Shown here one piece after another: positions 33,337 to 44,538 of a DNA stretch of 64,000 nt; the first letter of the stretch is position 1, and each line of letters starts with the position of its first letter. Below the pieces are notes generated by a model, which saw only the letters and a program-made list of their open reading frames with translations, searched no databases and was not told the DNA's origin. The translations under genes were made by a program, and so were the position numbers. This DNA comes from Hordeum vulgare subsp. vulgare (taxonomy: Eukaryota > Streptophyta > Magnoliopsida > Poales > Poaceae). The stretch is taken from contig NC_058518.1 in the NCBI RefSeq assembly GCF_904849725.1, forward strand, positions 506,899,225 to 506,963,224, given 5' to 3'.

Positions 33337-35149
33337 TGTTGGAAATATGCCCTAGAGGCAATAATAAATTAGTTATTATTATATTTCTTAGTTCATGATA
33401 ATCGTTTATTATCCATGCTATAATTGTATTAATTGGAAACACAATACTTGTGTGGATACATAGACAAAACACTGTCCCTAGTAAGCCTCTAGTTGACTAG
33501 CTCGTTGATCAAAGATGGTCAAGGTTTCCTGGCCATAGGCAAGTGTTGTCACTTGATAACGGGGTCACATCATTAGGAGAATAATGTGATGGACTAGACC
33601 CAAACTAATAGACGTAGCATGTTGATCGTGTCATTTTGTTGCTACTGTTTTCTGCGTGTCAAGTATTTGTTCCTATGACCATGAGATCATATAACTCACA
33701 TACACCGGAGGAATGCTTTGTGTGTATCAAACGTCGCAACGTAACTGGGTGACTATAAAGATGCTCTACAGGTGTCTCCAAAGGTGTTCGTTGAGTTAGT
33801 ATGGATCGAGACTGGGATTTGTCACTCCGTGTGACGGAGAGGTATCTCGGGGCCCACTCGGTAATACAACATCACACACAAGCCTTGCAAGCAATGTGAC
33901 TTAGTGTAAGTTACGGGATCTTGTATTACGGAACGAGTAAAGAGACTTGCCGGTAAACGAGATTGAAATAGGTATACGGATACCGACGATCGAATCTCGG
34001 GCAAGTAACATACCGAAGGACAAAGGGAATGACATACGGGATTATATGAATCCTTGGCACTGAGGTTCAAACGATAAGATCTTCGTAGAATATGTAGGAT
34101 CCAATATGGGCATCCAGGTCCCGCTATTGGATATTGACCGAGGAGTCTCTCGGGTCATGTCTACATAGTTCTCGAACCCGTAGGGTCTGCACACTTAAGG
34201 TTCGACGTTGTTTTATGCGTATTTGAGTTATATGGTTGGTTACCGATTGTTGTTCGGAGTACCGAATGAGATCACGGACGTCACGAGGGTTTCCGGAATG
34301 GTCCGGAAACGAATATTGATATATAGGATGACCTCATTTGGTTACCGGAAGGTTTTCGTGCATTACCGAAAAAGTTTCAGGCTCATCGGTAGTGTACCAG
34401 GAGTGCCGGGAGGGGTGCCGGGGACCATCGGGAGGGGTGTCACGCCCCAAGGGGTCTCATGGGCTATGGGAAGAGATAAACCAGCCCCTGGTGGGCTGGA
34501 ATAAGTTCCCACTAAGGCCCATAAGGTTTGAGAAGGAAAAAAACACAAGGTGGAAAGAGTTTCCAAGTGGGAAGGTGGAATCCTACTCCAAGTAGGATTG
34601 GAGTAGGACTCCTCCACCTCCAATTTCGGCCAAACCTTGAGGGTTTGAGGCTGCCTCTTCCCTCCCCCTCCCTCCTATATATACTAAGGTATTAGGGCTG
34701 ATTTGAGACAACTTTTGCCACGGCAGCCCGACCACATACCTCCACGGTTTTTCCTCTAGATCGCGTTTCTGCGGAGCTCGGGCGGAGCCCTGCTGAGACA
34801 AGGTCATCACCAACCTTCGGAGCGCCGTCATGCTGCCAGAGAAATCTTCTACCTCTCCGTCTCTCTTGCTGGATCAAGAAGGCCGAGATCATCGTCGAGC
34901 TGTACGTGTGCTGAACGCGGAGGTGCCGTCCGTTCGGTACTAGATCGTGGGACTGATTGCGGGATTGTTCGCGGGGCGGATCGAGGGACGTGAGGACGTT
35001 CCACTACATCAACCGCGTTCACTAAACGCTTCTGTTGTACGATCTACAAGGGTACGTAGATCACTCATCCCCTCTCGTAGATGGACATCACCATGATAGG
35101 TCTTCGTGCGCGTAGGAAAATTTTGTTTCACATGCGACGTTCCCCAACA
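33337..35149 (+). repeat. 5' LTR of Copia element D
   Basis: 1813 bp, starting TGTTGGAAATATGCCC and ending CGTTCCCCAACA. The promoter TATATATA is at 34676-34683. The first ~260 bp and the block at about 34345-34680 differ from the LTR of element C, while the rest is nearly the same. Confidence 0.93.
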
Positions 35150-35167
35150 GTGGCATCATGAGCTAGG
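35150..35167 (+). other. Primer-binding site of element D
   Basis: GTGGCATCATGAGCTAGG directly follows the LTR and is identical to the site of element C on the other strand. It is a variant initiator-tRNA-Met site. Confidence 0.65.
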
Positions 35168-36439
35168 TTCATGCGCAGATGTCTTCTCGAGTAGAACACA
35201 AAAGTTTTTGTGGGCGGTGATGTGCGTTTTGCTGCCCTCCTTAGTCTTTTCTTGATTCCGCGGTATTGTTGGATTGAAGCGGCTTGGACCGACATTACTC
35301 GTACGCTTACGAGAGACTGGTTTCATCGTTACGAGTAACTCCGTTGCTCAAAGATGACTGGCAAGTGTCGGTTTCTCCAACTTTAGTTGAATCGGATTTG
35401 ACCGAGGAGGTCCTTGGATGAGGTTAAATAGCAATTCATATATCTCCGTTGTGGTGTTTGCGTAAGTAAGATGCGATCCTACTAGATACCCATGGTCACC
35501 ACGTAAAACATGCAACAACAAAATTAGAGGACGTCTAACTTGTTTTTGCAGGGTATGCTTGTGATGTGATATGGCCAACGATGTGATGTGATATATTGGA
35601 TGTATGAGATGATCATGTTGTAATAGTTAATATCGACTTGCACGTCGATGGTACGGCAACCGGCAGGAGCCATAGGGTTGTCTTTATAACTAACGTTTGT
35701 GCTTGCAGATGCGTTTACTATTTTGCTAGGACGTAGCTTTAGTAGTAATAGCATGAGTAGCACGACAACCCCGATGGCGACACGTTAATGGAGATCATGA
35801 TGATGGAGATCATGGTGTGACGCCGGTGACAAGAAGATCGTGCCGGTGCTTTGGTGATGGAGATCAAGAAGCACGTGATGATGGCCATATCATGTCACTT
35901 ATGAATTGCATGTGATGTTAATCCTTTTTGCACCTTATCTTGCTTAGAACGACGGTAGCATTATGAAGTGATCTCTCACTAAAATTTCAAGACGAAATTG
36001 TGTTCTCCCCGACTGTGCACCGTTGCTACAGTTCGTCGTTTCGAGACACCACGTGATGATCGGGTGTGATAGACTCAACGTTCACATACAACGGGTGCAA
36101 AACAGTTGCGTACGCGGAACACTCGGGTTAAGCTTGACGAGCCTAGCATGTGCAGACATGGCCTCGGAACACATGAGACCGAAAGGTCGAGCATGAATCG
36201 TATGGTTGATATGATTAGCATAGAGATGCTTACCACTGAAACTATTCTCGACTCACGTGATGATCGGACTTGAGATAGTGGATTTGGATCATGTACCACT
36301 CAAATGACTAGAGATATGTACTTTTTGAGTGGGAGTTCTTAAGTAATATGATTAATTGAACTAATTGTCATGAACATAGTCTAATGGTCTTTGCGAATTA
36401 CGATGTAGCTTGCGCTATAGCTCTACTGTTTTTATATGT

Positions 36440-39400
36440 TCCTAGAGAAAATTTAGTTGAAAGTTGATATTAGCAAACTTAAAACCGAGGATTGTCCTCG
36501 TTGCTGCACAGAAGGCTTATGTCCTTAATGCACCACTCGGTGTGCTGCACCTCGAGCGTCGTCTGTGGATGCTGTGAACATCCGACATACACGTTTCTGA
36601 TGACTACACGATAGTTCAGTACAAAATACTTAATGGCTTAGAAGCAAGGCGCCGAAAACGTTGTAAAACGTCACGGAACATAAGTTATGTTCTAAAGAGA
36701 TGAAATTGTGATTTCATGCTTGTCCCTTGTTAAGAGGTACAAGACCTCCGACAAGATTCTTTGTCCACAAAGTAAAGGAGAAAGGCTCAATCGTTGAGCA
36801 TATGCTCAGATTGTCTGAGTATGACAATCGCTTGAATCAAGTGGGAGTTAATCTTCCAGATGAGATAGTGATAGTTCTCCAAAGTCACTGCCACCAAGCT
36901 GTGAGAGCTTCGTGATGAACTATAACATATCAAGGATAGACACAATGATCCTTGAGCGATTCGCGATGTTTGACACTGCGAAAGTAGAAATCAAGAAGGA
37001 GCATCAATAGTTGATGGTTTGTAAAACCACTAAGTTTCAAGAAAGGCAAGGGCTAGAAGGGATACTTCGTGATACGGCAAAACAGTTGCTGCACTAATGA
37101 AGAGACCCAAGATTAAACCCAAACCCGAGACTAAGTGCTTTTGTAATGAGGGGAACAGTCACTGAGGCGGAGCAACTCTAGATGTTTGGTAGATAAGAAG
37201 GCTGGCAAAAGTCGAAAGAAGTGTATTTGATATACATGATGTTGATGTGTACTTTACTAGTACTCCTAGTAGCATGAGGGTATTGGATACCGGTTCGGTT
37301 GCTAAGTGATTAGTAACACGAGATGAGAGCTACGGCATAAATGGAGACTAGCTAAAGGCGAGGTGACGATACGTGTTGGAAGTGTTTCCAAGGTTGATAT
37401 GATCAAAACGTCGCACGCTCCCTCTACCATCGGGATTGGTGTTAAACCTAAATAATTGTTATTTGGTGCTTGCATTAAGCATGAACATGATTGGATCATG
37501 TTTATTGCAATACGATTATTCATTTAAGGAGAATAATGGTTACTCTATTTTCTTGAATATTCACCTTCAATGGTTTATTGAATCTCGATCGTAGTGTTAC
37601 ACATGTTCATGATATTGGTGCCAAAAGATACGAGTTAATGATGATAGTACCACTTACTTGTGGCACTGCCGCTTGAGTCATGTTAGTATAAATTGCATGA
37701 AGAGGCTCCATGCCGATGGATCTTTGTACTCACCTGATTTCGAATCGCTAGTGACATGCAAATCATACCACATGAGCAAGGCTTTGTTTTCATTGAGATG
37801 AAATAAGATAGTAACTTGTTGGAAGTGATACATTTTGATGTATGCAGTCCAATGGGTGCTGAGGCACGTAGTGGATATCATTATGTTCTTACTTCACTGA
37901 CGATTTGAGTAGATACAGGAGTATTTACTTAATGAATCACAAGTCTGAAATGTTGAAAAGTTCAATTCCGTTTCAGAGTGAAGTTCGTCGTAACAAGAGG
38001 ATAAACTGTCTACGATATGATCATGGAAATGAATATCTCAGTTACGAGTTTTAGTATGCAGTTAAGACAATGTGGAAATTGTTTCGCAGTTCATGCCACC
38101 TAGAACATCATAGTGTGATGATGTGTCTGAACGTCATAGCCACGCACTATTTTGGCATGGTGCATACTATGATGTCTCTTATCGAATTACCACTATTGTT
38201 TATGGGTTATGCATTAGAGACAACCGCACTCACTTTAAATAGGGCACCGCGTATTTCCATTGAGATGACACAGTATAGACTGAGGTTTAGAGAAATCTAA
38301 ACTGTCGTTTCTTGAAAGTTTGGGGCTTCGACACTTATGTGAAAAGTTTCAGTCTGATAAGCTCGAACCCAAAGCGGATAAATGCATCTTCATAGGATAT
38401 CCAAAACAGTTGGGTACATCTCCTATCTCAGATCCAAAAGCAAAGTGTTTGTTTCTAGAAACGGATCCTTTCTCGAGGAAAGGTTTCTCTCGAAAGAATT
38501 GAGTGGGAGGGTAGTAGAACTTGATGAGGTTATTGAACCATGACGTCAACCAATGTGTAGCAGGGCGCAGGAAGTTGTTCCTGTGGCGCCTACACCAATT
38601 GAAGTGGAAGCTGATGATGTTGATCATCAAGCATCGGATCAAGTTACTACAAGCCTCGTAGGTTGACAAGGTCGCATACTACTACAGAGTAGTACGATAA
38701 CCCTGTCTTCGAGGTCATGTTATTGAGCAACAGTGAACCTACGAGTTATGGAGAAAGCAATGGTGGGCCCAGATTCCGACAAATGGCTGGAAGCCATGAA
38801 ATCCGAGAGAGGATCCATGTATGAAAACAAAGTGTAGACTTTGAAAGAACTACTTGATGGTCATAAGACTATTGAGTAAAGATGGATCTTTAAAAGAAGA
38901 CAGACGATGATGGTGATAAGTCACTATTAAGAAAAGCTCGACTTGTCGCAAAGATGTTTTCGACAAGATCAAACAGTTGACTATGATGAGACTTTCTCAC
39001 TCGTAGCGATGCTAAAGGTCTATTAGAATCATGTTAGTAGTTGATGCATTATTTATGAAATATTGCACGTAGGATGTCAAAACATTGTTTCCTCGACGGT
39101 TTCCTTGAGCAAACATTGTATGTGATACAACCAGAAGGTTTTGTCGATCCTAAAGATACTAGCAAGTATGCAAGCTCCAGCGATCCTTCAATGGACTGGT
39201 GCAAGCATCTCGGAGTTGGAATATATATATACTTTGATGAGATGATCAAAGATTTGGGTTTGTACAAGGTTTACGAGAAACTTGTATTTCCAAAGAAGTG
39301 AGTGGGAGCACTATAGAATTTCTGATAAGTATATGTGGTTGACATATTGTGGATCAGAAGTAATGTAGAATTTTTGTAAAGCATACAAGGTTGTTTGAAA

Positions 39401-40080
39401 GGAGTTTTCAAAGGAATACCTGGATTGAGCTACTTGAACGTTGAGCATCAAAGATCTATGGAGATAGATCGAAAGCGCTTAATGGAAGTTTCAACAAGAT
39501 GCATGCCTTGACAAGTTTTCGAAGGAGTTCAAAATAGATCAGCAAAGAAGGAGTTCTTGGTTGCATTGTGAGGTGTGAATTTGAGTAAGACTCAAAACCC
39601 GACCCCGGCAGAATAAAGAGAATAGACGAAGGTAGTCTTCTATGCCTTAGCCGTAGAATCTGAAGTATGCCATGCTGTGTACAACACCTGATGTGTGCCT
39701 TGACTCAAAGTCTGTTGAGAGGTACAGAGAGTGATCCATGATTGAATCACTAGCAGCGGTCAAAATTTATCCTTAGTAACTAATGGACTAAGGAATTTTT
39801 CTCGGTGATGGAGGTGGTTGAAGAGTTCGTCGTAAAGGGTTACGTCGATGCAAGCTTTGACACTAATTCGAATAACTATGAGTAGTGAAACGGATTCGTA
39901 TAGTAGAGTAGATATTTGGAGTATTTCCGAATAGCACGTAGTAGCAGCATCTATAAGATGACATAAAGATTTGTAAAGAACGCATGGATCTGAAAGTTTC
40001 AGAACCGTTGACTAAAACCTCCCTCACGAGCAAGACGTGATCAGACCCCATAACTATATGGGTGTTGGATTCGTTGGAAT
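36440..40080 (+). pseudogene. Gag-pol remnant of element D, heavily decayed
   Basis: The BARE-type gene order is still readable in pieces across all three frames. Gag has ...SEYDNRLNQVGVNLPDE near 36810. A protease trace VLDTGSVAK lies near 37280. The integrase zinc region (LWHCRL) lies near 37657 and its core (DVCSPMGAEARSGY) near 37840. RT shows VIQPEGFVDPKDTSK near 39125 and a corrupted active site (YVVDILWIRS where C reads YVDDILLIG) near 39325. Many stops and indels break every domain, and no open stretch exceeds about 76 codons. The leader at 35168-36440 is non-coding and corresponds to that of element C. The remnant cannot make any enzyme. Confidence 0.85.
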
Positions 40081-40118
40081 CACATGGTTATGTGAACTAG
40101 ATTATTGACTCTAGTGCA

Positions 40119-40128
40119 AGTGGGAGAC
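40119..40128 (+). other. Polypurine tract of element D
   Basis: AGTGGGAGAC abuts the 3' LTR. It is unchanged against element C although neighbouring coding sequence is ruined. Confidence 0.8.
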
Positions 40129-41931
40129 TGTTGGAATATGCCCTAGAGGCAATAATAAATTAGTTATTATTATATTTCTTAGTTCATGATAATCGTTTAT
40201 TATCCATGCTATAATTGTATTGATTGGAAACACAATACTTGTGTGGATACATAGACAAAACACTGTCCCTAGTAAGCCTCTAGTTGACTAGCTCGTTGAT
40301 CAAAGATGGTCAAGGTTTCCTGGCCATAGGCAAGTGTTGTCACTTGATAACGGGATCACATCATTAGGAGAATAATGTGATGGACTAGACCCAAACTAAT
40401 AGACGTAGCATGTTGATCGTGTCATTTTGTTGCTACTGTTTTCTGCGTGTCAAGTATTTGTTCCTATGACCATGAGATCATATAACTCACATACACCGGA
40501 GGAATGCTTTGTGTGTATCAAACGTCGCAACATAACTGGGTGACTATAAAGATGCTCTACAGGTGTCTCCAAAGGTGTTCGTTGAGTTAGTATGGATCGA
40601 GACTGGGATTTGTCACTCCGTGTGACGGAGAGGTATCTCGGGGCCCACTCGGTAATACAACATCACACACAAGCCTTGCAAGCAATGTGACTTAGTGTAA
40701 GTTACGGGATCTTGTATTACGGAACGAGTAAAGAGACTTGCCGGTAAACGAGATTGAAATAGGTATACGGATACCGACGATCGAATCTCGGGCAAGTAAC
40801 ATACCGAAGGACAAAGGGAATGACATACGGGATTATATGAATCCTTGGCACTGAGGATAAGATCTTCGTAGAATATGTAGGATCCAATATGGGCATCCAG
40901 GTCCCGCTATTGGATATTGACCGAGGAGTCTCTCGGGTCATGTCTACATAGTTCTCGAACCCGCAGGGTCTGCACACTTAAGGTTCGACGTTGTTTTATG
41001 CGTATTTGAGTTATATGGTTGGTTACCGATTGTTGTTCGGAGTACCGGATGAGATCACGGACGTCACGAGGGTTTCCGGAATGGTCCGGAAACGAAGATT
41101 GATATATAGGATGACCTCATTTGGTTACCAGAAGGTTTTCGTGCATTACCGAAAAAGTTTCAGGCTCATCGGTAGTGTACCGGGAGTGCCAGGAGGGGTG
41201 CCGGGGACCATCGGGAGGGGTGTCACGCCCCAAGGGGTCTCATGGGCTATGGGAAGAGATAAACCAGCCCCTAGTGGGCTGGAATAAGTTCCCACTAAGG
41301 CCCATAAGGTTTGAGAAGGAAAAAACACAAGGTGGAAAGAGTTTCCAAGTGGGAAGGTGGAATCCTACTCCAAGTAGGATTGGAGTAGGACTCCTCCACC
41401 TCCAATTTCGGCCAAACCTTGAGGGTTTGAGGCTGCCTCTTCCCTCCCCCTCCCTCCTATATATACTGAGGTATTAGGGCTGATTTGTGACAACTTTTGC
41501 CACGGCAGCCCGACCACATACCTCCACGGTTTTTCCTCTAGATCGCGTTTCTGCGGAGCTCGGGCGGAGCCCTGCTGAGACAAGGTCATCACCAACCTCC
41601 GGAGCGCCGTCACGCTGCCGGAGAACTCTTCTACCTCTCCGTCTCTCTTGCTGGATCAAGAAGGCCGAGATCATCGTCGAGCTGTACGTGTGCTGAACGC
41701 GGAGGTGACGTCCGTTCGGTACTAGATCGTGGGACTGATCGCGGGATTGTTCGCGGGGCGGATCGAGGGACGTGAGGACGTTCCACTACATCAACCGCGT
41801 TCACTAAACGCTTCTGCTGTACGATCTACAAGGGTACGTAGATCACTCATCCCCTCTCGTAGATGGACGTCACCATGATAGGTCTTCGTGCGCGTAGGAA
41901 AATTTTGTTTCCCATGCAACGTTCCCCAACA
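40129..41931 (+). repeat. 3' LTR of Copia element D
   Basis: 1803 bp pairing with 33337-35149. It lacks one A in the start (TGTTGGAATATG) and 8 bp near 40857. It ends CGTTCCCCAACA and is followed by AGAAG. Confidence 0.93.
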
Positions 41932-43459
41932 AGAAGCAACAACTTACCTTGAACAGGGAGCAGTACATGAAGGTAAGTATTAGAGACTTCTCGTTCCAGC
42001 GTATAAGCAGTCAATTTCATTGTTCTGTGCTGACCTGTCATGCTTCCATTTTTTAGGTTATTCCTAAATGGTGCCTTGGAAAGGATGAGGGATGGGCTAG
42101 GTTGGTGGATAGGTGGCTCGGCGACGATGCAGAGTTTGCTGCCAAGAGCAGCAGGGCCCGGGCTAACCGTGGAAAAGACGGGACACACGGCCAAGGAAAC
42201 ATGAACCACTGGGGCTTCAAGGCCATGAAGGTATATCTATATCCATGGTTCATTTTTGTTCTTCTTTTTATAGCTACCGTCATGTTCTTATGTATGGCTA
42301 ACTTCCGTCTGACGTTGCAGGAGAACAAGTTGAAGAGGACACTCTCATACATACACTCATGGACGCTAGCTCGTGCTAAGCCTAATCCCAAGGAAGGCGA
42401 GAGCAAGTACTATGGCAATACCGAGGAGCACATTGAGTCTTACAAGCAACAGTTTGAGAGGTTGCATCCACCAGGTCCGGATGCTCCTGACGTGGTCGAG
42501 TCTCAGATCGACGAGACGGCGGTGGTGTCCATCCACGGGAAGTCCCACGGCCGCTACCCGTGTTTCGATGGCTTGATCAGTCCTTCAGTCTCTTACACAC
42601 GGCTTCGGGCTACCGACCCGAGCCCGTGCACCAGTACAGGGCGTTCGCAGCCTCCCTCAGCCCGCCAGCATGAAGTAAGTATTTCCTCCTTATCATCTTT
42701 CTTTCTCACTTTCTCAGTTTATTTTCAGCATTTCCCACTTACAAACAACCTAAATTTTGTAGGCATACAAGGCCTTTGTCGAGCTTAAGAATGTCGAGGT
42801 GCGGGAGTACTTGCGCCTAGTGAAGGCAAATGATATTTACAATCGTGAGATGGTGGCGGTTAGTTTTGCCCTCTTAAAACCAAGATAAAATTTGCACTTT
42901 CATTCTTTCTGACCTTCTAGTTTGCTTGGTTAACTAACACCCACGCTATGGTGGCGTCTTGGGAGAACCGCACGGAGCGACCACAAATAGGACCCCCACC
43001 ACCTCCTGCTGGAGAACCCCCACACGTGCCCTCATTCGATGAATGGGTGGCACTAGGCAGCCAGACTCCGGTTAGTACATTTGCCTAACTATTGACAAAC
43101 TAGCTCTCGTTCATTCAACACTATCATATTATATTTACCCTTACAATCTCTTCTCAAACATGTAGGGGACTGGTGACTCAGACTCCTGCTTCGTCGAGCT
43201 CTTGATGATGTTCTTTAAGTTTCTACTTGTGTTCATTAGATGATGTTCTTGAGATAATGATGATATCTGTTGTCATATTTGTGTCATATTGAACTTTATG
43301 TGATATTTGTGAGATGATGATGTTGGACTTGATGATGATCTTAGTGTGTTCAATTTGCTGTCATATTTGTGTGTTCAATTTGTTGTCGTATTTGTGGTAT
43401 ATATCTATCATATTATTGTGTTGATTTTAAATGGAATGAACAAAATAGGGTATACAAAA

Positions 43460-43909
43460 AAAAACCAGAGGGTGGCTATGCCGACAGCTTTGCCGTCGGC
43501 ATAGATATGCCCAGGGAAACTAGATGCTGCCACGTGGCTCGTCTATGCCGACGGTCAGGCTGTCGGCATAGATGTTCCACCTATGCCGACGTCTAGGCCG
43601 TCGGCGTATAGTATGACCCAGATGCCCCGCGGAGTGACACGTGACGCATCTATGCCTACAGCCTAGGCCAAGCGTTAGGCATAGATGCGCCACGTGTCAC
43701 TCCGTGGGGCGACCGACGCAATAACGACGCCGTTGGAGACCGTCTCGTGGAAAACTACGCCGACGGTTGTACGGAAACCGTAGGCATAGATACCTATGCC
43801 GACGGCTTTCCTATGCCGACGGCCGGCGTATCTACGCCGATGTATTCTACACCGACGGGGATATGCCGACGGCCTGTGGCCGTAGGCATAGTGGAAAATT
43901 CTAGTAGTG
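43460..43909 (+). repeat. Subterminal repeats and right terminus of the CACTA element
   Basis: At least a dozen copies of TATGCCGACGG, or its reverse complement CCGTCGGCATA, occur in 450 bp, many arranged as facing pairs around 20-40-bp spacers. The element ends TTCTAGTAGTG at 43909. Known CACTA elements bind their TNP1/TNPA-type protein to such repeats. Confidence 0.85.
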
Positions 43910-44092
43910 AAATGAAGTAGAAGAGATGGCTGGACGCGCGGCGTCTGTCACGGATCTTGCTCATGGTGGTTTATTATCTGGATCGTCTAGCTGGCAACTT
44001 GACTAACTTAACATGGCCGGTGAGAGGCGCAATATTATATAACCCAGCAAGTTGATAGAAAAAATAAATCCTTTCTGCCTTGCTCGGCTAAC

Positions 44093-44224
44093 ATGGCTTG
44101 TGGGTACCGTATTAATGGGAGTAATCAGTTAGGTGATGAGCTAGTACCAAACACACCTCCGTCCGAGTACTTGATTGATACAGAAGGAGGGGGCGCAGCC
44201 GACGACTTGTCTTTCCCTGCGTGA
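44093..44224 (+). CDS. Small ORF, 43 residues, doubtful
   Basis: An ATG frame of 43 codons (starting MACGYRINGSNQ, acidic, no cysteine pattern) follows a TATA-like ATTATATAA near 44033. A donor-like CAAG|GTAATT lies 35 bp after its stop. It could be a leader exon or upstream ORF of the DUF247 gene, or chance. I see no known family. Confidence 0.2.
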   Translation: MACGYRINGSNQLGDELVPNTPPSEYLIDTEGGGAADDLSFPA

Positions 44225-44467
44225 GATCGTTGTTTGGAGTTTTGACCATTGGAGCCTTCAAGGTAATTTATCCAGTTGATGAATTTCTTCTTTTTCAGGC
44301 AAAGGCCTTGATCTATGCACATAGTCTTATTTTCTAGCTAGTGACTAATTGGATTATGGGGCCGATTTATGAATTATGATTCAGCAGGTTTGATGAGATT
44401 AGAGACTGGTGACAAGATGCTTGGACTTGGTATGTGGACCAAAATCTGAACTCTGAACCATCCTAGC

Positions 44468-44475
44468 TATATATA
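44468..44475 (+). promoter_or_regulatory. TATA box of the DUF247 gene
   Basis: TATATATA lies 71 bp before the ATG at 44539, a normal distance for a grass gene with a short leader. Confidence 0.6.
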
Positions 44476-44538
44476 GCAGTTTCAATATAGCAAGTAGCAG
44501 GAGGTAGGGAGCAGCCACACAGATATTATTTGAAGAAG

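Larger units (their letters stand above)
33337..41931 (+). mobile_element. Copia element D (BARE/WIS/Angela group), complete, decayed interior
   Basis: The LTRs are at 33337-35149 and 40129-41931, with primer site 35150-35167 and polypurine tract 40119-40128. The 5-bp target duplication AGAAG lies at 33332-33336 and 41932-41936. The insertion splits the TNP1-like gene of the host CACTA. I counted roughly 25-30 differences plus one 8-bp gap between the LTRs, yet the interior gag-pol is full of stops and frameshifts. The LTR is a mosaic of BARE-1-like and WIS/Angela-like sequence. Confidence 0.93.
22161..43250 (+). pseudogene. CACTA second gene (TNP1/Transposase_24-like), split by two retroelements
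   Basis: Coding starts at ATG 22161 (MGKSSGAGFLSKCKG) and is interrupted at 22243 by element B. It resumes at 32275, is interrupted again at 33336 by element D, and resumes at 41937. The segments show an acidic/Gly-rich start with a purine-rich minisatellite. An exon at 32864-33065 contains NWVVHEKGRKPNG. Others include VIPKWCLGKDEGWARLVDRW (about 42057) and ENKLKRTLSYIHSWTLARAK (about 42322), followed by short exons ending near 43200. The intron at 32783-32863 has clean GT-AG ends. This resembles the plant En/Spm accessory protein that binds subterminal repeats. A stop after the minisatellite unit near 32400, and another near 33307, add to the disruption. Confidence 0.7.
18691..43909 (+). 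mobile_element. CACTA (En/Spm) transposon, 5' truncated, with two nested LTR elements
   Basis: The host element consists of 18691-22243, 32275-33336 and 41937-43909; the remainder is inserted Gypsy B and Copia D. It carries a tnp2-type transposase gene, then a TNP1-like gene, and ends at 43909 in ...TTCTAGTAGTG, the inverted CACTACTAGAA terminus of the superfamily. The last ~430 bp before the end are packed with short direct and inverted copies of TATGCCGACGG. The left terminus is absent: coding sequence begins abruptly at 18691 against a Gypsy fragment. Both genes have stops and frameshifts, so the element is immobile on its own. Confidence 0.88.

Noticed and set aside
39074..39301. 75-codon frame in element D as a real gene
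   Set aside because: It is a frameshifted remnant of the Copia reverse transcriptase (VIQPEGFVDP) inside a wrecked gag-pol.
43460..43909. CRISPR-like short repeats
   Set aside because: Repeats alternate in orientation, spacing is irregular, and they sit at a CACTA terminus in plant DNA.
43910..43912. AAA as 3-bp target duplication of the large CACTA element
   Set aside because: The left end is missing, so the duplication cannot be verified.
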